From positions 40,757,649 to 40,821,648 of the forward strand of contig NC_087068.1 in NCBI RefSeq assembly GCF_963678635.1: DNA of 64,000 nucleotides, written 5' to 3'. Position 1 is the stretch's first letter; each line of letters opens with the position of its first letter. Positions 12,701 through 25,100 of this stretch are shown one piece after another. The stretch comes from Symsagittifera roscoffensis (taxonomy: Eukaryota > Xenacoelomorpha > Acoela > Convolutidae). The notes under the pieces were generated by a model. The model was not told the DNA's origin, ran no database searches, and saw only the letters and a program-made list of their open reading frames with translations. The position numbers were made by a program, and so were the translations under genes.

Positions 12701-15700
12701 TCAATCTCATCCGGCATGGGATCTTTCGAAGAGGTCAGTCTGTTCGGTGACTTCCCATACGTCCTTCTGTTCATTTAGCAATGTAACAAACACAGAAACT
12801 GCTATGTCAAGCTCTTGAACCAATTTTGATCAAGGTTGTAAGGTATAGTAGTTAAGACGTTGAGTCTAAATAGTATAATTAGCCTAGTCGGACCTAAAAT
12901 GCAATACAGTGCTGATTTAAATTAACCGGACAAAACGAGCTAAACTTCAAATTTAAAACGCGTTTATCTCAAATTGGGTTGAGTTTAGGTCAAAACTTAT
13001 GAAGACAAAACTTGCTTAAAATTTTGGCAGGGTTAAAATGGTGTTATTTGTTTAGCGAAATTCGGGCCCAAAATTTTACCCCAAAAATGGGTCATTTTGG
13101 CTTTTCTTAGTTAATCAAAAATTACGCCAAAAAATACCCAGTCGATCACAGACATAGTTATATCAAAGTGAGCTCCTTACGTAGCCCAACAAACTTTAAG
13201 AAGAGTATATTCTCCAAAACATTGTATAAGTGAATTTATTTTTGTTTGATAGACAAAAAAGGTCGTTTTTACTATAAAAAATATCAACTATTTATTTAAA
13301 AACAATTTTTAAACGATTTGCATTTTTTTTTGGAGAATAAACAGTTCTCAAAGTTTGTTGCGCTACGTAAGGAGATCACTTTGATATAATTATGTATGTG
13401 ATCGACTGGGTATTTTTTGGCGTAATTTTTGATTAACTAAGAACTTGGTTGATTAACTAACCATTTTTAGGGTAAAATTTTAGGCCCGAATTTCGCAAAA
13501 CAAATTACACCATATTAATCCTGCCGAAGTTTTAAGCAAGTTTTGTATTCAAAAGTTTTCACCTAAACTCAACCCAATTTGAGAAAAACGCGTTTTGAAT
13601 TTCAAGTTTAACGCGTTTTGTCCGGTTAATTTAAATCAGCACTGTACCAGATTTTTGGTATATACCCCTGCATGATCGGACATGCACCAACCACAATAGA
13701 CGCGTTTTGTTTTGTTTAATTTTCTTATCAGCAAGGCAAGTTGGCCGAGTGGTCTAAGGCGCTAGGTTTAGGCCCTAGTATCTTCGGATGCGTGGGTTCG
13801 AAACCCACACTTGTCACAACTTTTACCATTTTGTCACCATCCATCAACTTAACAATTCCAATTATAACCATCATTTTAAAATGTTAATTTGCATGTCTTT
13901 CAGGACAGTCTTGCGGTTAGAATCATTCACTTATTCATTATTTTTGTTCACTAAACTTACTGATTAATGCGTCATGCACCCAATTACAGCGTGCTGTCAA
14001 GTCAAATAAAATGATACGTTCTTTTCTCAATTACGGGAGATCATCTTCATCTTCGTTCATAATGGATATTTAAAATAGGAGGCCATACTTTTCTGGAATT
14101 AGATTCTTTAAATTAAATCGGATCAATATCTCAGACCCCCGGCCCCGGTTGTTTTCCACTTTCCCCCTACATTTGATTTTCAGTTTTGAAAAAGTCATAA
14201 TGGAATGAAAATTCGCATGGTGAACAGTCCAACTATTATAAACACATTTGTTCTTGATACCTTGCATCAAAACATTACGCGTTTAGCCATAATTACAGGT
14301 AAAACAACTAGGAAAATCGAAAATTTGAATGGTGAGGGGGGGGGGGGGCTAGTGGAAATGGGGCGGGCTGTTGGGGTATATAGTTTTTGTCAGTGGGAAA
14401 TAGACGAGATTGTCCGGATCTACTGGATTATCTCTAAATAATTGTAGTAAATATTAAATTGATTTCTCTTTTCCTCAAAAGCTTATCTACAATGCTAAAA
14501 GATTTTGATCTTTTCTGTTATACGGCAAAAATTGCTGCAGATAAAATTTTCTTGTAATTTGCAAGGGGATTGAACACAAGCCGGCCTCTTCCACCGTTTC
14601 CCCACCTGCGACTTTCTGTGCACGTATCCAATTGTCATAAAAACGGTAGATGAGCTAAAAACCGCTGTCTTAGAACTTCTCTTAATGGAATTTTACAAAT
14701 TCGGTACTAGTGTCTTAGAGGGGTCCCAGGTCCCGCTAATTCTAACCAAATACTGCAATAAAGACGTCGCTTGGTCGTTTTCAAGACTTTTTCTCAGACC
14801 TAATTAACCTGTCTCATTTTCGCTTATTCATTGCTTAGTTGACATCTCCGAAGTAGTATATTGAAAAACTGGAGGCACTTCGTTTACATTAGGGCCCTGT
14901 TTAAGAGTCGATGAACATAGTTCAGACCAGGCGGGGATCTTGGAATTTCTCGAGGGGGGGGGGGGGGGGTTTGGATTTTCAAAAAAAAATTTGAAAACTT
15001 AGTCGACCTTTTTTTTACGTCGACCAAATTGATTTTTGGAGCTCTCCCAAACCACTATAAAGACCCTAATTTGAGCAAATTTTCTCCGCCGCAGGCAAAC
15101 TTTTGAAAAAAGGCGTTTTTAAGCACTTTTTGGAAAATGCTGTCCAAAAAATCGCATTTTTTCGGCGCCCCTTCCCCTCAAAATTAGTATATATTTTTAG
15201 GGTCCGTCACCAAATATGGATATCTCAAAATAGTACAAAGAGGGGACCATTTGGGTCGACAGTGGGTCCCCCCTGAGGGAGGGGGCGTCCGCCCCGCCCC
15301 CCTAAATCCGCTACTGTTCAGACTCTTCTGTAGGTGTTGATATTTTTTAAGATTCGATGAACATAGATTAGACTTTAATATAGGTGTTGATGATTTTTTT
15401 TTCAGGAAAAGTCTAAAATTTGTTCAGGCTCAAATTATTTTTTTCGGGGTTTGAATTATGATTTCCTTTCAAGTTCAGTTCATTTCCTTTGTTAAAAGGA
15501 AGGCAAATTCTAATATCGAACAGTGAAAGTGTAATAAAAAAGTGACAATCATAACTTGTTCTAGAATTTCAAATAGCTTGAAGGTTATCTATTATTTTCT
15601 TAAGTTCGAAAGTTGACAACTTGAGACTATTATCAATTTTTTTGCCTTTGTGATTGCTCAAAACAGCACCTTACACCATAAAAAATATACCTGAAACCTA

Positions 15701-18700
15701 CATACAAAACATCCCAACGTATATGACTCAATTGATCACTATCACCAAAATATTCTTCCCAAAATAGCACCTTGTTCGATAAAATACGCAGCCCTACATA
15801 CAAAACATTCCAAGGTATTTGACTGAATTGATTAGTATAATCAAAGTTTTTTTTTCCGAAATAGTCCTTAATCCGAACTAATTTTCGACTGCTAAATATG
15901 TAAAACTGAGATATTCATTGAATTTTCAATTTTTTGTTTAGAAATGAAGAATTATAATGCATATATTCTAAACGCATATTAACACTTGCGAACCGAGTGT
16001 GTTAGTACGAACCTTCTTTTTTCCCAAAACTTCGGTTCCAAACCTAAATAGTAAATATTGGTGCCACTTTTGGGGCACCTTTACAGCTTTTTCATAGCAT
16101 GTATTTTGACATTCGAATAATTATAAGCTAACACAGTTGATGCATTTTAAATTTATCAAATGAACCGAAAGAAGTGATTTGTTTCAAACAACATAACCAT
16201 AATAATGAAAACTCGATTTCAGAAATTTTCTAACTCAAAATATCTCGCAATTTTGTGAAATGCATAAATTATACATAATGTGGCTTTATGCTTTCCAATT
16301 TAATATATGCAAAGTTAGTGTGGATACCTTCAGTTTGTTATGTTCCAAATTATTACATGCAAAATTGAGTCTATTTGTTTTTGGTGCCACTTTTGCTGGC
16401 ATTGCAATTTATTAGCATATGTAGCTGCTTTATTCGTGACTAGTGTTTGTCGTTTGCTAAACTTGCGTGGCTGAGTTTATAGTGCGTGAGACTCAAAATC
16501 TTTTGATCGAAGTAGGTCGCAAGTGTTTGCGAAGCTCAGCTTCACCTGTGTCAAATGTATATCTGAAAAAGCATTCACGAGATTCTATCTGAAAAAATAT
16601 TTACGAGACTCAACAAAACATTTCATGTTTTTTAGTTTTGATATATATATATTTTTTTTCAGGAATAGTCTTATTTTGAATTTTCTTCGGTTTAATTTTT
16701 GATTTCATTTCAAGATCTCTTCTTTTCTCTTTTTATAATTTTAAAAGGAAAGCAAACTCCACTATCGAATGGAAAAATTGTAAATGTTGCGAAAAACATG
16801 AATAACTTCGTTGCAAAATTTGACTCGATTTTTCTGAGTTCCGCAGCAAAGTCTAAAAATTTTGTCTTTGATCATTTACTCTTTTTGAGATAGGTTTGAA
16901 AGATTTGAGAGAAATCAATTGGGGTCAATTATGTGCTTTTTTCATTTCAAAGTGCTCTTAAAATAATTATATTTTTCTCTTCGAAGAATGATAAAAAATG
17001 TTTCTGTAATTATTTTCATATTCCTTGTTCTTTGACAGTTTCCAACCATCTGTTGGCTATGCTTCATTTTACTTCCGAGCGTAAGGTTTTAGATTGGCTC
17101 TGCTTGTACAGATAGAAGTAATCGAGACTAATACCCACTTTTTTTCTTTTTAGAGTTGATTTATGTCGCTTTCTCGCTATTGTTTGCGAAGCGCGGCTTC
17201 GCTCCTATGTTTAAATTTATACCCATAGTTTTTTTCAATTACTCTTGTGATAAGCAAGGGTATTGTAATCGGGCATTGGGTTTTTTTTGGTAAATAACTT
17301 TGTTGACAGGACACATCTGGACCTTTGGTTCATCTCTAGTGGGAGCTTGTTTCACAATTAATTCAAGTTTCTTAGCGTCCCCGACACATTAATACTCGAT
17401 GTAACAAATACGACTGGGACAGCAAAGGTTTTAGGTTCGAATCTGACCTCGATCTGTTTTTTTAAATGGGAACAAGTCAGTTTTAAAAAAATGTCGGCCA
17501 ATTATTTGTATGATTTACTTTTATCGGCTTATTTGCCGTATCCAGAGAACGTTTCTTTGCTGTGCGATTTTTTTTTTATTGTTGCTGTTAATATTTGATT
17601 TAAACCTGCAATATTTTGTAATTTGACTCACCTTGACATCTTATTTCCTTTTTTTTTGTTTCGCTTAAAAACATTATTCGGACCTAATTATTCCGGCCTA
17701 TTTTTTATGGGCTTAGTGACCTGATTTTGGGTCGTTCAAGGGAAACAAAATTTCTAAGCTCCCTTCCGCATTATTTAACATGGTTGTGTTTTTCTACTCG
17801 GTTTGTTGAAATTTCACTTCTGGTTTTTCAGATTTTTTGGCTTAATAAGTTTCGGTTGTTTTATGTCGGATTAGTAGCCTCTTTTTGCCTCGTATGATGC
17901 GCAAAAAAGTTTTTTTGTGCTATTGTTTTTTTTGATAAAAGTCTTGTAACATTCTTGAGATAAATTTCGTAATAGATAATAAAGTTCTTAAATAAAATTT
18001 AGAACCTTTTTTCAAATTACAAGAAGGTTGAACGAACAGTAATTTGGGTCGTATAACCAACCGGCTTTCTAGTTGTAAAACTTAGCTAACTTTTATCTCC
18101 TGCTCGGCGTGATGTAAATATTTGATGTGGCTCTTTATTTAAAAAATGGCTGTTTGTTTTCTTTTTCAGTTTCTAAAATTTCAATTCTTAGAAAATGATC
18201 GAAACATCCCTGATAATTCAGTGAAAACTATCTTCTTTGAAGCTTATCAAACAATGCAAGCGAGAATGTAAGACTTTTTTGATGGGGGTCAGAATTTTTA
18301 GTCGAAACTTTTGATTTGACAACGTCTCCCAAAACAAAGAAAACCCTATTCAGGCAAAAAAAGTTGTGCTTCAGGTAAGTTTTTATGAAAAACGGTTTCC
18401 AAAAAAACAAGATTCCATAAATCAAAATTTAAGACGGTATTCTGCAATCCAGTGGAGGCTTGCTCTCATGTAAATAATAATACTGTGGAAAAAATATTGA
18501 AAAGAAATTGTTTTTCGAAATAAGAAGCAACACCTAATTGTATCTATCTCATTTCGATTGAAACTGAGTTATCTGCTGACTCGTGCAATCCCCCTGCTCT
18601 CATGTTCAGATGGATCGAACGATGATGCAGGACACTGCTACTTTTCACAGTGTCTCCACTGACGTTGTCTGGAATGTTCTAGAAGGAGAAGAACAGACGA

Positions 18701-19106
18701 GACTCAACTTCATCCAGCACATTTACGAGTTCACAAGGACATACTTAGCATCCTTCATTTGGGGTCAGCCATGTTCATTTGTCAAGGATGATGATAACCA
18801 AACCGATACACTAATGTGTTTTAATGATGTAATTGGTAAAGAAGGCTCCTGGGAAACCACATTTAAGCATCTGTATATTGCAGAAGCGACCTCAGAAGTG
18901 TGACGCGGTATTTCCGTTTGTACTTTTTTGCGCGGATTATCCTTGTGACTTTTTAGAAATTTATTCATGCCCGTTTTCGCTGTCTTGGGATTTTCCAAAA
19001 CTTTCCATGCTCAAGCACTAATAAGATTCTTTGCGTTTCAGGTTACCTGGAAAACGTGAAGAGGTTCCAGGGCTATTATCCTTTCCTAGAAGATGTTATT
19101 GCCTCG
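3706..19106 (+). CDS. GRAF-like exons 1-6: BAR domain
   Basis: Exon 1 encodes the family N-terminus (LEFTECILDSPHFRSTL, compare LEFSDCYLDSPDFRERL). Exons 2 and 3 give AYKVLLDSIREH...MTRDEEVA and YNAVHEFVDMMKMQEEKCQ, equal to the second BAR helix. Exon 4 encodes DYKKFKKATEKYC and a lysine-rich STKKKSQ patch, where vertebrate GRAF has KKYDKETEKYCGIL and SSKKKESQ. Exons 5 and 6 encode IQHIYEFTRTYLASFIW and GYLENVKRFQGYYPFLEDV, the last BAR helix. Split codons join in frame (AAA at exon 1/2, TAT at 2/3, GGT at 5/6). Exon 6 reads sensibly only in the frame set by exon 5; another frame is also open but meaningless. The basic residues would face curved, acidic membrane (family knowledge). Confidence 0.88.
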
Positions 19107-22100
19107 GTAAGGTTAACTTCAGTTGTCATTCCACATTTGAACGCCTTAGGTTATTATTAAGAGTAATGAACATAGTGAAGACTTATATAGTTTTTGCTGA
19201 TTTTTTTTTTCAGGAAAAAGTCTTTAAATTTGTTCACGTCTCACTTTTGATTTTTCGCCGTTTAACTTAACTTGTGATGACTTTTCATTTCAGTTCAATT
19301 CATTTCCATTATTAAAAGGAAGGCAAACTCCACTATAGAACAGCAAAAATGTAAAGGTTGCAAAAACGTGATCAACTTCTAATTTCGAAAATGGAATTTT
19401 ATTACAAGTTTCACAGCGAAATAAAAGTTTTGCCTATTGATCCAGTTTTCTCAAATTGGGTTGATTTTAACACAAAAAGTCCATACCATCCATTTCATAA
19501 AACATACCATCATAAATTGTTCTACAAATTCAAAGAGCTTTTAGTCCATCTATTTTTTTCTTCGAAATTCAAAAGTTGAAGGCGCTTGAAAAACCAAGTC
19601 AGTTTTTTTTCAGTTTCCTTGCGTTCATTACTCTTTTCCAAATGTTAGTTGGTAGTTGGCTATGTTAATTAATTTGCGCCGGGAAGTCATTGCAACACAA
19701 ATAACAGTCACGTAGCTATTTTAGAGCCAAAAGCAACTTCAGCTAACTGCAGAAGAAGCGAAAGCACTCCGTGCGAATATCTTAAAGGACCCGCAACTAG
19801 CAATAGAGCAGAAGAAAACCCTTTACGACAAACAGGGATACCTGTGGGTGTATGATACGAACAAGAAGAAGATGCTAGTATCGACTGCGCATTCCAATTT
19901 AGCCTCTTCCAAGTACTTTTGTCAGTATAGAAACAAAGAGAGACAGTTAGCAATGACTCAGTATCACCAAGTTAACCCACCTAAAAATGTGAGTTCTCGA
20001 CCTAAAGGCAAAGAGATTAATTTCTGTCTCTCAGTCTAGAGGCTGGTGGCTCGATGCCAACAGTGATCCTTGCGTTTTGCTTGAGGTCGGTGCAATAGCC
20101 ATTTACCAAAAGCACATTACCCATCTGAATCAGTGGCGCGGCATCGGTCATACATAACGAGCTTTATAATAAAGGTGCCAATATTAAATGTTCTTGAAAT
20201 GTCTCAGCTATTCGTATGAGAGGTCATATTTCAAAGTATCGAAAAAATATAAAAGTATTCTTAATCATGAAATGTACGCGAAAAATTAAAAAAGTAAATC
20301 ATTTTTTTGGTGTCTTTGAGTTCATTGACTCTTTTCCAACTTTTAGTTGGCTTTATTTGATTGTTTTTAAGGGTCCATGAACGTAGTTCAGATTATTATA
20401 TAGGTCTCGTTATAATTTTTTTTTCAGTTTTTCTTTAAGGAAAAGTTTTAAAATTCACTAATAACAAAAGAAGTGCATTCATAACTATAAATGCATATAT
20501 TAATGCCCTTAGGTATATATATATATATATATATATATGCACTTTTTGATTTCTATTCAAGTTAATTTGCTAGAATGTAGGCAAAATGAACTCTCCAATT
20601 ATGAAAGCTGAAATGGCGCAAAAAACTTGATCGGTTTCTAGTTTCGAAACTGGCATTTAATTTTTAGTTTTCCCAGCGGAAGAAAAACTTTTCCTACCAA
20701 TCCCAATTCTCAAATTGGGTTAATTTTATCAGAAAAGTGCTAATTATAAATTTCTCTTGAAATTCGAAGATATTTAAGGCCATGTATTTTTTAAATTCGA
20801 GCGTTAGTTGTTTCACAAAACAACTTTTCTGTTTCTTTGCGTTCATTGACTCTTTTCCAACTGTCTGTTGGCAATTTTTTTGTTCTAGCTCAATGTCGAG
20901 TTCTTCAAAGTGAAGCAGTGCTGCAGGAGGGCAACTAGTGAAAGCGAAAGACAATTTCTATTCGACTTGACAGTGGAAAACTCTGATAAGTACGCTGACA
21001 TTGTCTAGTTTCGCGCAATAGTTTTGACAATTATACGATTAGATTAGGAATTTTAAATTGTTTGTAGGGTTCTCGTGCAATTGACGATGCAGGCACAATC
21101 GAATGAAGATAGAGCGCAGTGGTTGAATGTAATGGAAGGAGAGGAACCGGTTAGCATGTTCATTCAGTTCCTGTCTAATTAATTCATATGACATGGTTTC
21201 ATAGCTTGCATTTTGAATCTGAGTGTTTTTCCCAGATTTACGAGGACTACCGTAAATTCCAAAGCATGGGCATGTACGAGTTGGATGCTCGGGGCCTGGA
21301 GTTCATTGATTTCATTGTAGTCGCCATTGAAAAAGAAGGTAGTTTTAAAGAGCAATCTTGTAAAGAAGGTATTTTTTGAATCCAATCTTGTACTAGCAAA
21401 GAATGTAACTTGCAAAATTATTGACCTCTTTGTTAATGCTAAATGCGAGAAGGGAGAAGAATAGCCAGTCAATGAAGATCATTTGTTGAAATTATTCTCA
21501 AAACTCATCATTTTGATCGTATCTTCAGGAGGACTTGAAACTGAGGGACCCTTCAGGCGACCAGGAGGTGCAAAGAGAGTATCGGAGTTGTTGGAGGCCT
21601 TCTTCATCTACAGAGACGTGGGATCCATCATGCAGGATCCAAATGGCGTCGAAGTCAAGACTCTGACCAGTGCTTTGAAGAGGTTCCTGACTGAACTTAA
21701 GGAGCCGTTGATTCCTTATCACCTCTATTACAAATTGATCAATGTGGCAAGTGAGTTGTTGCTATGGCAGAACATACCATGAAAGTCATTTCATGAGATT
21801 TAATTCGATGAACTGCGGGCCATCGATTGTAGAGGAGTCTTCGTTTTCTTTTTTGTACATATTTTTGATATCATTTCATATTTGTTTTGTTTTGGTTCGT
21901 TTTTGTTGGTGTATGAAAAATTCGCCTCATTATCTCATTATAAGACTGATTAATTGAAAATCTTTTAGAGACTCCAATCCAATTAAATTGAAGCTTCTTA
22001 ACCGTTTTTAATGACCTTATTTCAGAGACTTGTGACTCTAAGGAGCAACAGATCAACCATGTGCATTCCATAATACATCAGATGCCCAAAAACCACTTCC

Positions 22101-25100
22101 AAGCATTCAAGAAACTGAACCAGCACTTCGGAAAGATCATAGCAGCCAGTGAGAAGACCAAGATGAATGCAGCCAACTTGTCTACGTGTGTGGGAACGAG
22201 TCTGTTGCATTCGGAGGGGAAGTCGATTGCGAATGTGATGGAGATCAAATTCGTGAATCAGATAGTGCTCCTCATTCTGAACAACTACCAACAGGCAAGC
22301 CAGAAGTCTGCCGGCCGATAGGGCACCCCTCAATTCTGGGCTCTCAAATCTTACCAAAGGGTCCCTTCTTTATTTGGCCCTATTTTCTGGTCGACCAACT
22401 CTTAAAATTCAGTCAATGTTTTTTATGAGTCGATGAACTTAGTTCAGACTCTTATTATATAGGTCGCGATGATTTTCTGTTTTTGTTCAGACTCAAATTT
22501 ACTTTTTCGCGGTTTGGCTGTTGATTTCTTTCTTAGTTCAGTTCATTTTCTTTGAATAGCAAAAATGTAAAGGTCACGAAAAACGTATCGACTTCTAGTT
22601 TCGGAAGTGGAATTCAATTTTCAGATTTCCCAGCGAAATATAAATTTTAAATATTGATCCAGTTTTCTCATATTGGGTTAGTTTCATCAGAAAAGGGCCA
22701 ATCATAAAGTCAAAGAACTTTCAGGGCATCTATTTTTTTCTTTGAAATTTGAAAGTTTTTTTTTCTGTTTACTTGCGTTCATTGACTCTTTTCCAACTGT
22801 CTGTTGGCTATGTTTTAATGTTGAGATGGAGGAAGTCCAGAACAAAATCAAACTCTTCGTGATTTGCTCAAAAACGTTTCAAGTTTCATAAAATGTTCAA
22901 AAACTCAACACAACCGCCTGCGGGGCAGAAAGTAATGCCAAGTTTGACTGTTCTATGGTTTATCAAGCTCGAAAATTTGAAATGGCTGGTCTAGAAAAAG
23001 TTAGACAACTTTTTCGAACCACCCCTACCTGTGTAAAAAATATAATTTAGTAAGCTTCATTTTCATTTTTGATGAGATATTAAAATACGGCTCAGAATAT
23101 TGTTTATTCAACAGGCTTCACCATTTTTACTCGACCAATATATTCATCTCTGTTATTCCTAGTTAAGCACATAGCATCGAATGGGCTGTGAATGGTGTAG
23201 CTTCATACTTTATGTCATATTGTGGAAGATTTTACTGACTCCGTCTAGATTTTTGATAGTTTTATTCGTCAAAACTTCTCGTCACTTGATTCAGCGATTG
23301 TGAAAAAAAATCTGAGATATGATTTCAGATCTTTGAAACAACCCCGGAACCTTTTGGGTCAGCAACTAAACAACCATCAGCTAGAGTATCCCGGTCAGTT
23401 CTTCCAGCAACCGCCACTGAATCACGAGGAGGAGCAATCAAAGATGCAAACCCGAGAAGTGCAAGTGCGGAGTCTCTAGTGGACGGTGCTGCGGAAGAAT
23501 ATTCCACATTCACGATTGGAAGAGCAGGACTGTTCAATCGCAGTGCAGCGAGCAGAAGTAGCTTGAAGAGCCACAAAAGTGCACCGAGACCGAGTTCATT
23601 GTAAGTAGAACCAGTTTGATGCATGAGTTGTTCTAGTGCGAATCTTAAAAGAATGTTAGTACAAGTATGCTTGCTGGGTCCTGTAGTGACGGATCCGTTT
23701 ATTAGTTCCCAACATTAATAGTGACGGATCCCTTCCAGAAGTTTTTGTGAAAAAATTGGTTCAGAAACAAAACAAAATGTGCTAGCTTGTGTTGTTCAAT
23801 TATAAAGTGGCGTGATCTATCTTACGTTTTTACTATTCATTGAGGCCCAGCTATCATACTTGTACCAAAGTATAAACGGTAAGTGATTCGGGAAATGCTC
23901 CTGTCATGGAATGTGCACTACTGTTCCAATTTACGAACCCGTTTAGATATAGTAGAAAGCACTAATTTAGCACACTCGTTTTTGAACCCTTTCAAAACAC
24001 ATTGGTCTCTAAATGAGACGCTATAGCATTTTCAGCAATCCTACAATAAGGTAAAAAAAAAAGAATGATTTCCAACGCTTAATTGTTTTTTTTTGTGTGG
24101 AACATCTGGAATGAAAATGAGCGTAATACATTGTTCGATTTACTTTCTTCCATAGAAAAATTTCTTGTTTCTGATGGCTGATTATATGTTATATTTTGAC
24201 ATTTTTCCTTTTTTGAGCCTAAAATGATGATTGCGAATAAACCAGCCGAAGTATAATTGAACTAAAAATTGGCTGAGTATTTGAACTGACCGAAGTTAAC
24301 TGATCATTTTTCTGAAGTTTTGTATGGTCGGTGGTTCATACTTCGGCTGGTTTATATAACTACCAGAATGATGTTTGTTGTCTCACCCACTGTTGCCTTG
24401 CTAAGTGTTTACCTGTAGTTCACTAAGTGTAATGTGCGTTTGGTCACTGTTTGTTTGTGTTATTGTGTTTGTTCTGAAGGAATACTTCATCGGGCTCTCG
24501 AATTAAAAATTCCCCCTCGGCTCATCAGATTCAGACAACATCGCCTTCCTCACCCAATGAGAATCATCTATCGGCAAACAACTTCACCTATTCGCCCATT
24601 CAAAATAGACCGTTAGTCATAACACCATCATAAACACACCCAATCAATCTCATCGTGCTTGCTTTGTTTTGAGCTTATTTTATCTTTCCTCTTGCTTATA
24701 ATTTAGATTCTGATCTTTCACATGTAAGAGTTTATAATTGCATGTAATTTTGAAAACGATAACTGATTTGCATGGGTTGGTATCTGAGACTTTTTAACAT
24801 TTCACTATCGTTCTAGCCAATTCATTTCATTCCTATTTGTTCCGTTTTTAATTTTTCCGAAATTTGAAGAAAGCCACCAAGTTGATGAAAATGTTGATGC
24901 GTGGAATATATGTATGTCTACAGTGCTCGCAGCTCCTCGTTGTCTCGAGGGGAGGAAGTCATCAACGTCAAGCCTCGTGAGCGACGCCCAAGCGGTGGCT
25001 TTTCATACAAAGCGCCACTTCTTCGCATCGGTGTCTCGCTACCTCGCGGGTTCAGTCGCAAATCTAAGAGCATGGCACCTCTTAATATTGAAGAAAATAA

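Larger units (their letters stand above)
12734..18609. other. Intron 4 of the GRAF-like gene
   Basis: Contents in order: foldback MITE (12907-13644), tRNA-Leu (13735-13816), a 13-nt G run (14336-14348), a CAG-ended GC-rich transposon (about 14932-15318), R1 fragments (14903-14925, 15349-15620, 16640-17062), a stem-loop family element (15985-16545), another 3' stem-loop (17186-17202), a tRNA-like box region (17380-17450) and a long repeat (17640-18180) whose second copy is near 27785-28290. 13830-14330 and 14350-14900 show nothing I recognise. Confidence 0.55.

Noticed and set aside
16699-17115. Two short frames in intron 4
   Set aside because: They lie in an R1 copy (GGAAAGCAAACTCCACTATC, CCAACCATCTGTTGG) and have no independent support.
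19031-19270. 79-codon frame over exon 6
   Set aside because: It is in the wrong frame. Only the frame entered from exon 5 gives BAR-like sequence (GYLENVKRFQGYYPF).
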